Shown piece by piece: positions 41,997 through 52,701 of a stretch of DNA of 64,000 bases. The DNA is taken from the NCBI RefSeq assembly GCF_019916025.1, contig NZ_CP079737.1, positions 2,294,001 through 2,358,000 of the forward strand. The letters are read 5' to 3'. Below the pieces are notes generated by a model. That model made no database searches. It was not told the origin of the DNA and saw only the letters and a program-made list of their open reading frames with translations. Within the stretch, counting starts at the first letter, position 1, and each line of letters opens with the position of its first letter. This stretch comes from Paraclostridium bifermentans (GTDB lineage: Bacteria > Bacillota > Clostridia > Peptostreptococcales > Peptostreptococcaceae). The translations under genes and the position numbers were made by a program.

Positions 41997-42462
41997 CGTT
42001 AGTATCCTCTATAATTTTAACTAAAGAATCGCAGTCTAATATCATTTGAACATCATCATTAATTTCACTAACACCTTTTATAAAGTTTTGTTTGTAATCG
42101 TCTTTACTTGAGTTCATTTTCATAATTTGGTTAGGTAAAATAGTAATAACTTCATTTACTGCGTCAACAATCAGTCCAATTTTTTCCATACCATTCTCTA
42201 TTATAATTATACACGTTCTTTCATTATAGTCTATAGGTTCTATATCAAATCTCATTCTAGCATCCATAACAGGTATAATATTACTTCTTAAATTTATAAT
42301 ACCCTTCATATATTCAGGAAGAAAAGGAACCTTTGTTATTGGCAATACCTCAATAATTTCTATAATGTAATTTGATGATAATGCGTATTTTTGACCGTTT
42401 ATAATAAATACCATATATAAATCATCAATTTTGCCCTCTATTATTTCATCATTTGCATTCAC
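41983..42462 (-). CDS. cheW: Chemotaxis coupling protein CheW
   Basis: This links receptors to CheA in the signalling array. The 159-residue protein is a single SH3-like CheW domain with the MKGIINLRSNIIPVMD core and GLIVDAVNEV. The start is a GTG at 42462 preceded by AGGAGGGTG. Between cheD and cheR in the operon. Confidence 0.93.
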   Translation of the reverse strand: MNANDEIIEGKIDDLYMVFIINGQKYALSSNYIIEIIEVLPITKVPFLPEYMKGIINLRSNIIPVMDARMRFDIEPIDYNERTCIIIIENGMEKIGLIVDAVNEVITILPNQIMKMNSSKDDYKQNFIKGVSEINDDVQMILDCDSLVKIIEDTNDGTN

Positions 42463-42480
42463 AAATAATACACCCTCCTT

Positions 42481-42966
42481 TTAAATAACTTTTTCGCGTT
42501 TTCCAACACTCTTAATAGTTAGCTTATTTGTAAGAGTATCAAAGACAATAGTCCTTCCACAAGAACCTAATACATCTTCAGAAACAATAGAAATATTCAA
42601 CTTAGCTAATGTCTCTTTGCATGATTTTACATTTTTTTCTCCAATGGTAAAAATACTACTACCAGAGTTTTTAAAATTAAACATATGTGCACCACCAGCT
42701 AACTTAGCTTTTATAAGTCTTTGGTTAGCCCCGGATTTTATCATTTGCTCATATAATAAATAAATTCCACTATCTGCATATTTCGATTTATTATCCATTT
42801 TCTTATCAACCTTTGAATCTGGAAGTAAAATATGTACTAATCCTGCAATTTTATTTATTTCATCATACAAAACAACTCCACAACATGACCCAAGTCCAAC
42901 CGTCATTATTTTTTCTGGTGCTCTTACAATGTTAGATTCTGCTATTCCTACTGTTATAATTTTCAT
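42481..42966 (-). CDS. cheD: Receptor deamidase CheD
   Basis: CheD deamidates receptor glutamines and partners with the phosphatase CheC. The 161-residue protein has the catalytic Cys in GLGSCCGVVLYD, the His in GLVHILLPDS and the conserved AGGAHMF segment. The start at 42966 fits TTAGGAGA, 11 nt after the cheC stop; the ATG at 42984 lies inside cheC. The cheC-cheD pair is a Firmicute-type adaptation system. Confidence 0.93.
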   Translation of the reverse strand: MKIITVGIAESNIVRAPEKIMTVGLGSCCGVVLYDEINKIAGLVHILLPDSKVDKKMDNKSKYADSGIYLLYEQMIKSGANQRLIKAKLAGGAHMFNFKNSGSSIFTIGEKNVKSCKETLAKLNISIVSEDVLGSCGRTIVFDTLTNKLTIKSVGKREKVI

Positions 42967-42977
42967 TAACTGTTCTC

Positions 42978-43592
42978 CTAACAAGCAAAACCTAATGAAG
43001 ATAGTAATTTCTCACATGACTCAACTTTAGGAATAAAGTAATATTTACCTTCTATATTATTATCTGTTGTAAAGAAATCAGTTTCTATACATAGTATTGA
43101 ATCTGAAACTGGACCATATAGTGATATAGGTAGATTCATAATTGCTCTAACCATATCTACACTAAAATACGGAATAGAAGGATCAATACTTAAACTAGTC
43201 ATATCTGATATTGCTGTTAAATATGTACCACATAATATGTTACAAATTTCTCCTATTGAACTTAATTCTTTACGCACTAAATCATAATCTTCTTTATCAA
43301 ATTCTAAATTAGTTCCAGTTACTTTCGATAATAAATTAATAGCAGAATCAAGTTTCATTATAACTAGTATAAAGCCTTCCATATCTCCTGATAATTGTAA
43401 AACAGTTCCTACAACTAACTCTTCTGGAGAGTCATAACTATTAGTTATATCTGAAAAACTGATTAAATCACTCTTTGGGATTCCTATATCTACAATCTCA
43501 TTCAACATCATACCTAATGAAGTAGATGCATTTCCTGATCCTATATTACTAATTTCTCGAAATACATTTAATTTATCACATTCAAAGTTCAT
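42978..43592 (-). CDS. cheC: CheY-P phosphatase CheC
   Basis: A 204-residue CheC with two phosphatase helices: EISNIGSGNASTSL near the N-terminus and EICNILCGTYLTAI in the middle, both retaining the Glu and Asn needed for catalysis. In Bacillus, CheC activity rises when CheD binds, coupling CheY-P to methylation. Located directly upstream of cheD. Confidence 0.93.
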   Translation of the reverse strand: MNFECDKLNVFREISNIGSGNASTSLGMMLNEIVDIGIPKSDLISFSDITNSYDSPEELVVGTVLQLSGDMEGFILVIMKLDSAINLLSKVTGTNLEFDKEDYDLVRKELSSIGEICNILCGTYLTAISDMTSLSIDPSIPYFSVDMVRAIMNLPISLYGPVSDSILCIETDFFTTDNNIEGKYYFIPKVESCEKLLSSLGFAC

Positions 43593-43609
43593 ATATACCT
43601 ACTTTCTAT

Positions 43610-44689
43610 CTACTCTTTATCTCTTATTGTAGATTCTGATCTTTTTAATTGATTTAGTATTGCATTTGGTATCATATCTAAAGAAGTTTCTTTCAAAACT
43701 GCTCCAATATTTTTTGCTGCCATAGGCATTCCATAAACAACACACGAATGCCTATTTTGCCCTAATGTATATCCACCTGCATTCTTTATATCAAGTAGTC
43801 CTTTAGCTCCATCGGATCCCATCCCAGTTAAAATAATACCTATAGTATTTTTTTTCGAAGCTTTTGCTACTGATTGAAATAAATAATCTACTGAAGGGCA
43901 GTGTCCAGTGACTTTTTCACCCTCTTTAATTTCTAATACATATTTATTATTTCTTTTTTCAACTCCCATTTGTAAAGCTCCAGGAGCTATATATGCATGT
44001 CCACTTAAAATTTCTTGTCCATCTTTACCTTCACATACATTTATAACACACTCTTTATCTAACCGCTCTGCATATCTTTGAGTAAATACAGGTGGCATAT
44101 GTTGAGTTATTACTATTCCTGGTAAGCCAGCTGGTAACTGTTTTAAAAGTTTTCCAACAGCCTCTACTCCTCCCATGGAAGCTCCAATAGCAATTATATC
44201 TGTATTAGATTTACTTTTTATATTTTTTGTCACACTTTTTTTATTTGCAACAGTATTAGGTTTATTTAAATTATTTCTTGAATAATTATCTTTAACTAGT
44301 TTAGCTACAGATGCCTCTTTTATTTTGCTCGCTAATTCATTTGCAAAATTGTTCATTCCTCTTGAATCTGGTTTTTCTACAAATCCAACTGCCCCTGCAT
44401 TTATTGCCTCAAAGCATCTATCATCTGCACCACTTATAACAATAGTTGGTATTGGACATTGTTCCATTAAAATTTTTAAAAACTCAATACCACTCATGCC
44501 TGGCATTTCAATGTCTAATGTCAATACGTCTGGTCTTAGTTCTATTATTTTATCTCTAGCTTCATAAGGGTCTTTAGCTGTTCCTACAATCTCTAATTCT
44601 GAAAATTCTTGAAGATACTTAGCTATGACACGACGAAATATACTAGAATCATCAATTATTAGAACTTTTATTTTTTTATTTACTTCCAT
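43610..44689 (-). CDS. cheB: Protein-glutamate methylesterase CheB
   Basis: A receptor demethylase with an N-terminal receiver (IDDSSIFRR, acceptor Asp in LTLDIEMPGMSG) and a C-terminal esterase. The catalytic triad is the Ser in GASMGGVEA, the His in TQHMPP and the Asp in GMGSDGAKG. The 359-residue length is typical. CheA-P activates it. Between cheC and cheA. Confidence 0.95.
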   Translation of the reverse strand: MEVNKKIKVLIIDDSSIFRRVIAKYLQEFSELEIVGTAKDPYEARDKIIELRPDVLTLDIEMPGMSGIEFLKILMEQCPIPTIVISGADDRCFEAINAGAVGFVEKPDSRGMNNFANELASKIKEASVAKLVKDNYSRNNLNKPNTVANKKSVTKNIKSKSNTDIIAIGASMGGVEAVGKLLKQLPAGLPGIVITQHMPPVFTQRYAERLDKECVINVCEGKDGQEILSGHAYIAPGALQMGVEKRNNKYVLEIKEGEKVTGHCPSVDYLFQSVAKASKKNTIGIILTGMGSDGAKGLLDIKNAGGYTLGQNRHSCVVYGMPMAAKNIGAVLKETSLDMIPNAILNQLKRSESTIRDKE

Positions 44690-44748
44690 ATAACGTCTCT
44701 CCTTCTGAGTATTTACGATGTCTTATAACTTTAGTTTGATCTTTTTTA

Positions 44749-46923
44749 TTACTCACTTATAATTGCATTTGCATCAATTATCAAGCTAATAGATCCATCT
44801 TCTAATATAGAACATCCAGACATATATGATTGAATTTTTTCAAATTGCGTTAATAATTCTGGTATAGGTTTTATTACCACTTGTTGCTGTCCAATAATTC
44901 CATCAACAATAATACAAACATTACCTATTTCAGATTCAACTAAAATCATAATTCCATTGTCATTTTTTTCAGTATCTATTCCTAATATGTTTGATAGTCT
45001 TCTAATCTCATAACAGTTTCCTCTTATTATACTGTGTTCTTCTCCATTTGGATTTTTAACTATCTCATAAGCACCTTCTCTAAATACTTCTTTTATGTTA
45101 AGTGATGGTATTATATATATTTCATTACCTACTCTAACTTTCATTCCATCAACAATTGCTAAAGTTAAAGGAATTCTAATTACTATATTAGTACCTTGTC
45201 CTTTTTCACTATCAATAGCTATCGAACCTCTTAGTTGCCTTATGTTAGTATATACAACATCCATTCCAACTCCTCTACCAGAGTACTCACTTACAGCTTC
45301 CTTTGTAGAGAATCCAGGTGCTAGTATAAAGTTATAAGCTTCTTTATCACTTATTTCATCTATACTTTTACTTGTAATTCCTTTTTCTATAGCCTTTTTA
45401 ACAATTGCTTCTTTATTTAATCCTCTACCGTCATCTTTTATTATTATAACTACATCTCCGCCAGTGTTTTTAGCTTCTAATAGTATAGTTGCTTTCTCTG
45501 GTTTTGAAGTTTGTTGACGTTCCTCTGGAGTTTCTATTCCATGGTCCATACTATTTCTAATCATGTGCATTAATGGGTCCGATATGTTCTCAAGAATATT
45601 TTTATCAACTTCAGTTTGATCTCCCACTAATTTTAACTCTACTGATTTACCAGTTTTTCTGCTCATATCTCTTACAACTCTTTGCATTTTTGTAAAAGTT
45701 GAAGATATAGGAACCATTCTCATAGACATTACTACATCTTGTAATTCAGTTGTTAACTGATGTAATCTTCTAGCTTGCTTTTCAAAATTATCACGATTGA
45801 AATTTTCTAGCTGAGATTGTTTTTCTACCATAGATTCAGTTGTTACAATCTCGCCTACTAAGTTCATCAACATATCAATTTTACTTATATTTACACTTAG
45901 GTAGTTATTCTTGCTATGTGTGTGATGTTGATTTTCCTCTTGTTTTGAATCTTTTTTTACAGACTTATTTTCATCATTTGCTTTTTCATTTTTTTCTTCT
46001 TTATTAGGTTTGTTTTCTTCTTCAATATGTTGAATTTTTTCTTCAACAACTATTTCTTCTTTTATTTCCTCTGTTTTAACTTCAGGAATAATAGTTTCCT
46101 CTATTACTGTCGCAGCTATTTCTTCTTCAAATGTTTCTTTACTTGAAGAACTTATATTAAATACACTCTCTAATTCATCTGCATCTGTAACTTCTTGTAT
46201 TTCTAAACTTTCTAAGAACATAGTTTCTTTTATGCATTGTTCTATTGACTCTTTTTCTTCTTGTGTACTTAAATATATTCTAAATCCATCATTTATTATT
46301 TCATTATCACATTCAACTTCTAAGTTTTCGGGAATTGTTTTTATAAATGAACACTTACTTTCTATCATAGCAAGTACTCCTAGAGCTCTAATTCCCTCCA
46401 TGCCGCAACCATTTTCAAATGAAACTTTAGCATAAAACTGTTTTTCTCCATCCTTAGGCATTTTTATCTCAATTTTTTCTTCTAACTCACTACTTTGCGC
46501 TATATCTTTTTCTTCACTTTCAGACTCTTCTTTTAATAACCCTCCTACTCTTTCAAGTAGTTCATCTATACTGGCTTCTGGAAGTAATCCATCCTGAACA
46601 TTTAATATTTCTTCCTTTAAAAAATCTATACTTACTAAAACTACATCAACTAGTTCTTCCCACTTATTGTTAGAAAGTTCTCTTCCATTTCGTATTTCAT
46701 CAAAAACATCTTCTATGCTATGTGTAAGCTTAGTTAAACTATCATATCCCATCATAGCTGAAGACCCTTTAATAGTATGCATTGCACGGAAAATTTCTTC
46801 AATTTCTTCTTTTCCTAATTTTCCTGTATCAGATTGCCCAACAAGTAGAATTTCTTCTAATTGTTCTAGTAATTGCATATTTTCATGAACATAAAATTCA
46901 TTTAAAGAATCCATTCCGCTCAT
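44749..46923 (-). CDS. cheA: Chemotaxis histidine kinase CheA
   Basis: The central kinase, 724 residues. P1 Hpt domain carries the phospho-His at residue 49 (AMHTIKGSS). The P2 CheY/CheB-docking domain (about 160-250) is followed by an unusually Glu/Lys-rich linker (about 260-345). P3 dimerisation contains ISKIDMLMNLVGEI, P4 ATPase has SDPLMHMIRNSMDHG and GRGVGMDVV, and P5 is CheW-like. All catalytic boxes are intact. The start follows GGAGACAG. It lies 35 nt after the MCP1 stop, so the two are probably cotranscribed from the motor-sigma promoter upstream of MCP1. Confidence 0.95.
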   Translation of the reverse strand: MSGMDSLNEFYVHENMQLLEQLEEILLVGQSDTGKLGKEEIEEIFRAMHTIKGSSAMMGYDSLTKLTHSIEDVFDEIRNGRELSNNKWEELVDVVLVSIDFLKEEILNVQDGLLPEASIDELLERVGGLLKEESESEEKDIAQSSELEEKIEIKMPKDGEKQFYAKVSFENGCGMEGIRALGVLAMIESKCSFIKTIPENLEVECDNEIINDGFRIYLSTQEEKESIEQCIKETMFLESLEIQEVTDADELESVFNISSSSKETFEEEIAATVIEETIIPEVKTEEIKEEIVVEEKIQHIEEENKPNKEEKNEKANDENKSVKKDSKQEENQHHTHSKNNYLSVNISKIDMLMNLVGEIVTTESMVEKQSQLENFNRDNFEKQARRLHQLTTELQDVVMSMRMVPISSTFTKMQRVVRDMSRKTGKSVELKLVGDQTEVDKNILENISDPLMHMIRNSMDHGIETPEERQQTSKPEKATILLEAKNTGGDVVIIIKDDGRGLNKEAIVKKAIEKGITSKSIDEISDKEAYNFILAPGFSTKEAVSEYSGRGVGMDVVYTNIRQLRGSIAIDSEKGQGTNIVIRIPLTLAIVDGMKVRVGNEIYIIPSLNIKEVFREGAYEIVKNPNGEEHSIIRGNCYEIRRLSNILGIDTEKNDNGIMILVESEIGNVCIIVDGIIGQQQVVIKPIPELLTQFEKIQSYMSGCSILEDGSISLIIDANAIISE

Positions 46924-46958
46924 ACTCTGTCTCCTTTATTAATTAAACTTTTAAATTT

Positions 46959-48698
46959 TTAATCATTCGTAGCAAAATAATTTACTTCGTTTTTGTTAAA
47001 ATCTATATTTTTATTTGAATCTCTTAAAACAAACTTATCTATAAGTGATTTTAGCATTTGAGCTTGTCCACTTAATTCTTCACTTGCTGCTGCACTTTCT
47101 TCTGATGTTGCTGAATTTGTTTGTACAACTTCAGAAATTTGATCTACACCTACTGTAACTTGAGCAATTGAATTAGCCTCATCTTCAGATGCTTTTGCTA
47201 TATCATTAACTAGTGCAGTAGTTTTGCTTGTTGTATTTATTATTTTTTGAAGCGACTGAGCTGTGTTATCTACAATTTTTGTTCCATTTTCTACTGCTTC
47301 TATTGAATTTTCAATTAATGTAGATGTATTTTTCGCTGCTTCTGCTGATTTTGCTGCTAGATTTCTTACTTCATCTGCAACTACTGCAAATCCTTTACCA
47401 GCTTCTCCTGCTCTTGCAGCTTCTACTGCTGCATTTAATGCTAATATATTAGTTTGGAATGCTATATCATCTATTGTTTTTATTATTCTTCCTATTTCAT
47501 TAGATGTAAATGATATATCTTCCATTGCTTTAACCATTTCTTTCATTTGCTCATTACCATCTTTAACTTGATTAGCTGCATTTACAGTTAATGAGTTAGC
47601 TTTTTTTGCATTTTCTGCAGTTCCTTTTATTTTTTCAGATATTTCATTTATAGTAGAAGATAATTCTTCAATTGCACTTGCTTGTTCTGTTGCTCCTTGT
47701 GATAACATTTGAGATCCACTAGCAACTTGATCTGATGCAGCTCCAACCTCTTCAGATGCTATGTTTATTTGTTCCATTGTTTCGCTTAAATCATTTGTTA
47801 TCTTACTTATAGATTTTTCAATATATTTAAAGACTCCTATATATTCAGCTTTAGTATCTGTATTGAAATTTCCCGATGAAACATCACCTAAAACTCTAAC
47901 AGTATCTTCTATAATATCTTTTATTTTATTGCTCATTTGAGTCATGCTATTTGATAAAACCCCTAATTCATCCTTTGACTCATAATTTAAATCAATATCA
48001 AAATCTCCAATAGCCATTTTATTAGCAGCTACTTCTAATTCTTCAATTGGTTTTTTTAAGCTCTTTGTAATGTAAATACATATAATAGCTCCTGATACTA
48101 TACTAATAACATTTAAAGTTGTTGATATAATTTGTGAAGTTTTCACTGATGCAGATACATTCTTATCAAAATCATTCCCTATTTTTTCAGCCTCTTTAAA
48201 AAGATTTTCTGATGTTTCTGTACATGCAGTAAATACTTGTGCATATCCAGTAAGATCTATTTCAGTCATAGGTCCTTTAAAATTTGGTTGTTGAGTTGTA
48301 TTATATATTTTTTCATACTCTTGCTTTAATTGTTTTGCATCTTCCTCGATACTATCAAGATATTGACTAATTTTTTTATTTTCTATAGCTTTTTCAGGTC
48401 CACTTCTTATATTTTGAATTGTTTTTTCAAGACTATCAAACTCTGCTAAAACTAACTTTCTTGTTTCTACGTGCTCATTATCTGCAAATCCACCATTTAT
48501 TCTTCTTGAAATTCCAACTAAATCTCTACGTATTCCCATGGCATCAGTTGTTAATTCATATGGTCCTTCAAATAACTCGTGACTTACTCTCCCTGCTTCT
48601 TTCAAATTATATAATGTATATAAATTTGAAACTGTTGTAAGCACTAATAAAATTACAAAACAGATACCTAACTTTTTACCTATTTTTAAATCCTTCAT
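46959..48698 (-). CDS. Methyl-accepting chemotaxis protein MCP1
   Basis: A chemoreceptor of 579 residues. An N-terminal helix (about 12-30) precedes a periplasmic-type four-helix-bundle sensor (about 35-185) and a second helix (about 190-212). HAMP ([20 protein letters not shown]) and a long signalling coiled coil follow, with the hairpin tip [19 protein letters not shown]. No C-terminal CheR-binding pentapeptide is present. A SigD-like promoter lies 79 nt upstream, and cheA follows closely, making this the lead gene of the operon. Its signalling half is nearly identical to the two neighbouring MCPs. Confidence 0.95.
   Translation of the reverse strand: MKDLKIGKKLGICFVILLVLTTVSNLYTLYNLKEAGRVSHELFEGPYELTTDAMGIRRDLVGISRRINGGFADNEHVETRKLVLAEFDSLEKTIQNIRSGPEKAIENKKISQYLDSIEEDAKQLKQEYEKIYNTTQQPNFKGPMTEIDLTGYAQVFTACTETSENLFKEAEKIGNDFDKNVSASVKTSQIISTTLNVISIVSGAIICIYITKSLKKPIEELEVAANKMAIGDFDIDLNYESKDELGVLSNSMTQMSNKIKDIIEDTVRVLGDVSSGNFNTDTKAEYIGVFKYIEKSISKITNDLSETMEQINIASEEVGAASDQVASGSQMLSQGATEQASAIEELSSTINEISEKIKGTAENAKKANSLTVNAANQVKDGNEQMKEMVKAMEDISFTSNEIGRIIKTIDDIAFQTNILALNAAVEAARAGEAGKGFAVVADEVRNLAAKSAEAAKNTSTLIENSIEAVENGTKIVDNTAQSLQKIINTTSKTTALVNDIAKASEDEANSIAQVTVGVDQISEVVQTNSATSEESAAASEELSGQAQMLKSLIDKFVLRDSNKNIDFNKNEVNYFATND
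47040..47770 (-). repeat. Shared MCP signalling repeat, copy 1
   Basis: A segment of roughly 700 nt that is highly similar to 49020-49750 and 51010-51740, encoding the MCP signalling hairpin. Similarity extends to long identical nucleotide runs, suggesting recent duplication or ongoing gene conversion. Confidence 0.75.
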
Positions 48699-48776
48699 GT
48701 GTATGCCTCCCCGTACTTCATTTTGAATAAAGTTAATAAAATTAGTTCATTTAATAAAACAGTTTATCTTATTTTT

Positions 48777-48803
48777 TATACGGATAAATACATGCATACT
48801 TTA
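48777..48803 (-). promoter_or_regulatory. SigD/FliA-like promoter of MCP1 and the che operon
   Basis: Minus strand TAAA, 15-nt spacer, TCCGTATA; the flagellar sigma consensus is TAAA-N15-GCCGATAA. The same arrangement occurs upstream of MCP2 and MCP3. Confidence 0.75.
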
Positions 48804-48860
48804 GAATATAATTATATAAATAAAAATTTTTTTCACTTTGAAATTAATTTTTCTATTCAC

Positions 48861-48890
48861 AAAAATAGAAGCCTCAAAGCTTCTATTTTT
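48861..48890 (-). terminator. Terminator of MCP2
   Basis: AAAAATAGAAGC / GCTTCTATTTTT, 12-bp stem with 6-nt loop and T-run on the minus strand. Confidence 0.85.
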
Positions 48891-48925
48891 TATAAATATT
48901 TATTAAGAATATTTAACTTTTAATA

Positions 48926-50680
48926 TTAATTTCTAGCTAAGACTTGCTCATCATCTCTAGAAAAACTTATATTATTCTTAAGTTTATTTTCATCCTTTAT
49001 TTTAAAATTCTCTATTAAAGATTTTAACATTTGAGCTTGTCCATTTAACTCTTCACTTGCTGCTGCACTTTCTTCTGATGTTGCTGAGTTTGTTTGTACA
49101 ACTTCAGAAATTTGTTCAACACCTAATGTAACTTGAGATATTGAATTAGCTTCTTCTTCAGACGCTTTAGCTATATCATTTACCAATTTAGCTGTTCTAT
49201 TTGCTGTATTTATTATTTTTTGAAGCGATTCTGCTGTATTATCTACAATTTTCGTTCCATTTTCTACTGCTTCTATTGAATTTTCAATTAATGTAGCTGT
49301 ATTTTTTGCTGCTTCTGCTGATTTTGCTGCTAGATTTCTTACTTCATCTGCAACTACTGCAAATCCTTTACCTGCTTCTCCTGCTCTTGCTGCTTCTACT
49401 GCTGCATTTAATGCTAATATATTAGTTTGGAATGCTATATCATCTATTGTTTTTATTATTCTTCCTATTTCAGTTGATGTAAATGTTATATCTTCCATAG
49501 CTTTAACCATTTCTTTCATTTGGTTATTACCTTCTTGAACTTGTTTTGCAGCATTTAAAGATAGTGAATTAGCTTGCTTAGCATTTTCAGATGTATCTTT
49601 AATCTTTTCAGATATTTCAGAAATAGTTGAAGATAACTCTTCAATAGCACTTGCTTGTTCTGTTGCTCCTTGTGATAACATCTGAGATCCACTTGCAACT
49701 TGATCCGATGCAGCTCCAACCTCTTCAGATGCTATATTTATTTGTTCCATTGTTTCACTTAAATCAGTTGTTATTTTCCCTATAGAATTTTCAATTTGTT
49801 TAAAAACGCCTATATATTCTGCATTTGTCGCTACATTGAAATTTCCTGATGCAACTTCGCCTAAAACTCTAACTGTATCTTCTATAATATCTTTTATTTC
49901 ATTACTCATTTTAACCATACTGCTTGATAAAGTTCCTAATTCATCCTCTGATTCATAATTAACATCAATATCAAAATCTCCACTAGACATTTTATTAGCT
50001 GCTACTTCAAGTTCTTCTATAGGTTTCTTTAAACTTCTTGTTATATATACACATATAACCACACCTATTATTACTGAAATAATATTTAATGCTATAGATA
50101 TTGTTCTTGAAGTTGACGATGTTTCTTTCACACTTTGATTAAATTGAGTTCCTAATTTTTCTGCATTTTCATTTAATTTTACAGATTGATCAACACAAGA
50201 ACTATATACATCCCAATACTTTGTATTTTGTGCTGTCATTTCTTCAGCATGTTTATAATCTTTTTTTTCTAAAAATGCATAAACTTGTTCATATTCATTT
50301 TTTAAGTTATCCATTGAACTTCTTAAATTACTAATTGATGTCTGGCTATTTTTTACAAGTTCACTTTCTTCACCTGAAAAAGATTTTTCAATTAAATCGA
50401 TTCTTTTATTTACACTCTCAAAATCTTCTAAAATTGTTTTTCTATACTCCACTGGCTGTTCTCTAAGAATTGAATTACCTATATTTCTACCTATTGAAAC
50501 TAAATCTCTACGTATCCCCATACTTTCTGTTGTGACCACATACGGTCCTGTAAATAAATCATTATTTAATTTTTCAGATTTTTTTAAGTTTGATATAGAA
50601 TAAAGATTTGCAGCTACCGTAACTAATAATACTGCAATAAAAGACAAACTTAATTTTTTACCTATCTTTAAATTTTTCAT
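48926..50680 (-). CDS. Methyl-accepting chemotaxis protein MCP2
   Basis: A 584-residue chemoreceptor with the same architecture as MCP1: N-terminal helix, four-helix-bundle ligand domain, second membrane helix, HAMP and signalling hairpin. The ligand domain differs substantially from MCP1 while the cytoplasmic part is nearly the same, implying different ligands feeding one array. A SigD-like promoter lies 62 nt upstream and a terminator follows, so it is a separate unit. Confidence 0.95.
   Translation of the reverse strand: MKNLKIGKKLSLSFIAVLLVTVAANLYSISNLKKSEKLNNDLFTGPYVVTTESMGIRRDLVSIGRNIGNSILREQPVEYRKTILEDFESVNKRIDLIEKSFSGEESELVKNSQTSISNLRSSMDNLKNEYEQVYAFLEKKDYKHAEEMTAQNTKYWDVYSSCVDQSVKLNENAEKLGTQFNQSVKETSSTSRTISIALNIISVIIGVVICVYITRSLKKPIEELEVAANKMSSGDFDIDVNYESEDELGTLSSSMVKMSNEIKDIIEDTVRVLGEVASGNFNVATNAEYIGVFKQIENSIGKITTDLSETMEQINIASEEVGAASDQVASGSQMLSQGATEQASAIEELSSTISEISEKIKDTSENAKQANSLSLNAAKQVQEGNNQMKEMVKAMEDITFTSTEIGRIIKTIDDIAFQTNILALNAAVEAARAGEAGKGFAVVADEVRNLAAKSAEAAKNTATLIENSIEAVENGTKIVDNTAESLQKIINTANRTAKLVNDIAKASEEEANSISQVTLGVEQISEVVQTNSATSEESAAASEELNGQAQMLKSLIENFKIKDENKLKNNISFSRDDEQVLARN
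49020..49750 (-). repeat. Shared MCP signalling repeat, copy 2
   Basis: Second copy of the roughly 700-nt signalling-domain segment; see the copy at 47040-47770. Confidence 0.75.
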
Positions 50681-50741
50681 ATTTAGCCCTCCTTGCTTTA
50701 ACTTTGCTGATATTACAAATCAAAATAATTTGCTCTATCTT

Positions 50742-50768
50742 TATACGGATAAATACATATATGCTTTA
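50742..50768 (-). promoter_or_regulatory. SigD/FliA-like promoter of MCP2
   Basis: Minus strand TAAA, 15-nt spacer, TCCGTATA, 62 nt before the start codon. Confidence 0.75.
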
Positions 50769-50880
50769 GAGTTTAATTATCGGAAATTAGACTTATTAAA
50801 TATTAAAATATTTTTATTCAATAATTGTTTACTTTAAACTAACTACTATATATTCAAATATTTTTTCTTAGCATAAATAA

Positions 50881-50908
50881 AAAAAAGAAGCTTTAAAGCT
50901 TCTTTTTT
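50881..50908 (-). terminator. Terminator of MCP3
   Basis: A 28-nt perfect palindrome, A6GAAGCTTT and its complement, ending in T6. Confidence 0.85.
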
Positions 50909-50919
50909 AAATAATTTAT

Positions 50920-52656
50920 TTAATAATTATTAAATGCTAATTCATTTTCTTCATCTTCATTAAAATTCATATTGTTATTTGATCTATTTACACCTTTCAA
51001 GCTAAAGTTATCTATAAGTGATTTTAACATTTGTGCTTGTCCATTTAACTCTTCACTTGCTGCTGCACTTTCTTCTGATGTTGCTGAGTTTGTTTGTACA
51101 ACTTGTGATATTTGATCTACACCTAACGTTACTTGATTTATAGAGTTTGATTCATCCTCTGATGCTTTTGCTATGTCATTTACTAAAGAAGTAGTTCTAT
51201 TAGTCGTACTTATTATTTTTTGAAGTGATTCTGCCGTATTATCTACAATTTTTGTTCCATTTCCTACTGCTTCTATTGAATTTTCAATTAATGTAGCTGT
51301 ATTTTTTGCTGCCTCTGCTGATTTTGCTGCTAGATTTCTTACTTCATCTGCAACTACTGCAAATCCTTTACCAGCTTCTCCTGCTCTCGCCGCTTCCACT
51401 GCTGCATTTAATGCTAATATGTTAGTTTGGAATGCTATATCATCTATTGTCTTTATTATTCTTCCAATTTCATTTGATGTAAATGTTATATCTTCCATTG
51501 CTTTAATCATTTCTTTCATTTGATCATTACCTTCTTGAACTTGTTTTGCCGCATTTAAAGTTAAAGAGTTAGCTTGCTTTGCATTTTCTGAAGTTCCTTT
51601 TATCTTTTCAGATATTTCATTTATAGTAGAAGATAATTCTTCTATTGCACTTGCTTGTTCTGTTGCTCCTTGTGATAACATTTGAGATCCACTAGCAACT
51701 TGGTCTGATGCAGCTCCTACTTCTTCAGCTGCAGTATTTATCTGCTCCATTGTCTCACTTAAATCAATTGTTATTTTATTTATAGAGTTTTCAATATATT
51801 TAAAAACACCTATATAATTTGCATTTGTCTCTGTATTAAAGTTCCCTGATGCAACATCTCCTAAAACTCTAACTGTATCAGTTATAATTTCTTTTATTTC
51901 CCTACTCATTTTATCCATACTACTTGATAAAGTTCCAAGTTCATCTTTCGATTCATAACTTACAGAAATATCAAAATCTCCACTAGCCATTTTATTAGCA
52001 GCTATTTCAAGTTCTTCTATAGGTTTCTTTAAACTTCTTGTTATGTATATACATATTATTATACCTACCGCTATAGCAAAAACACTACTAGCTATTGATA
52101 TCGCAGTAGCTTTTGAAGAAATTTCTTTTACCTCTTTATTAAATTCTATTCCTCTAGCCTCTGCCTTTTCATTAAGAGCTGTTGCTGTTTCAACACACTT
52201 GTTATACACTTCCCAGTATGGTGTATTTTTTTCAGTTATTTTTATAGCACCATTGTAGTCCCCTCTTTCCATAGCAGATTGAACTATTTCAAATTGTTCC
52301 CTAAATTTTACAATAGATGATTCAATGTCATCTATTAACTTTTTATCTCCATCAAATGAACTTCTAAGCAACTTTATATTTTCCTCAACACTATCAAAGT
52401 CTTCTCGTACTATCTTCCCATAATATTCTGGACTTTTTTCTATCATTGCATTTCCCATATTCCTACCAATAGAAACTAAATCCCTACGAATTTTCATCGT
52501 TTGATTTGTTGATTTATAAGGTCCTTCAAATAACTGATTACTTAGCTTTTCTGATTTTTTCAGGTTATTTATGGCATAAAAATTTGCACATGCTGTAATA
52601 ATTAATAAAATACCAAAAGATATAATTAATTTTTTACTTATTTTCCAGTTTCTCAT
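50920..52656 (-). CDS. Methyl-accepting chemotaxis protein MCP3
   Basis: A 578-residue chemoreceptor, third of the tandem set, with the same domain order and a third, diverged four-helix sensor domain. The signalling tip and flanking methylation-helix segments match MCP1 and MCP2. Its SigD-like promoter (TCCGTATC) is 46 nt upstream, and the transcript ends at its own palindromic terminator. The two lipoprotein genes precede it. Confidence 0.95.
   Translation of the reverse strand: MRNWKISKKLIISFGILLIITACANFYAINNLKKSEKLSNQLFEGPYKSTNQTMKIRRDLVSIGRNMGNAMIEKSPEYYGKIVREDFDSVEENIKLLRSSFDGDKKLIDDIESSIVKFREQFEIVQSAMERGDYNGAIKITEKNTPYWEVYNKCVETATALNEKAEARGIEFNKEVKEISSKATAISIASSVFAIAVGIIICIYITRSLKKPIEELEIAANKMASGDFDISVSYESKDELGTLSSSMDKMSREIKEIITDTVRVLGDVASGNFNTETNANYIGVFKYIENSINKITIDLSETMEQINTAAEEVGAASDQVASGSQMLSQGATEQASAIEELSSTINEISEKIKGTSENAKQANSLTLNAAKQVQEGNDQMKEMIKAMEDITFTSNEIGRIIKTIDDIAFQTNILALNAAVEAARAGEAGKGFAVVADEVRNLAAKSAEAAKNTATLIENSIEAVGNGTKIVDNTAESLQKIISTTNRTTSLVNDIAKASEDESNSINQVTLGVDQISQVVQTNSATSEESAAASEELNGQAQMLKSLIDNFSLKGVNRSNNNMNFNEDEENELAFNNY
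51010..51740 (-). repeat. Shared MCP signalling repeat, copy 3
   Basis: Third copy of the roughly 700-nt signalling-domain segment; slightly more diverged than the other two. Confidence 0.7.
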
Positions 52657-52701
52657 AAACGTATCTCCTTACCCCTTAATTTTTAATTTATTTGTAATTA
52701 T

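Noticed and set aside
47040-51740. Repeats as a CRISPR array or transposon
   Set aside because: The repeated segments are the coding regions of MCP signalling domains; no short regular spacers, terminal inverted repeats or transposase.
45095-52258. Plus-strand ORFs opposite cheA and the MCP genes
   Set aside because: They lack ribosome sites and domains, and are by-products of the codon pattern of the long minus-strand genes.
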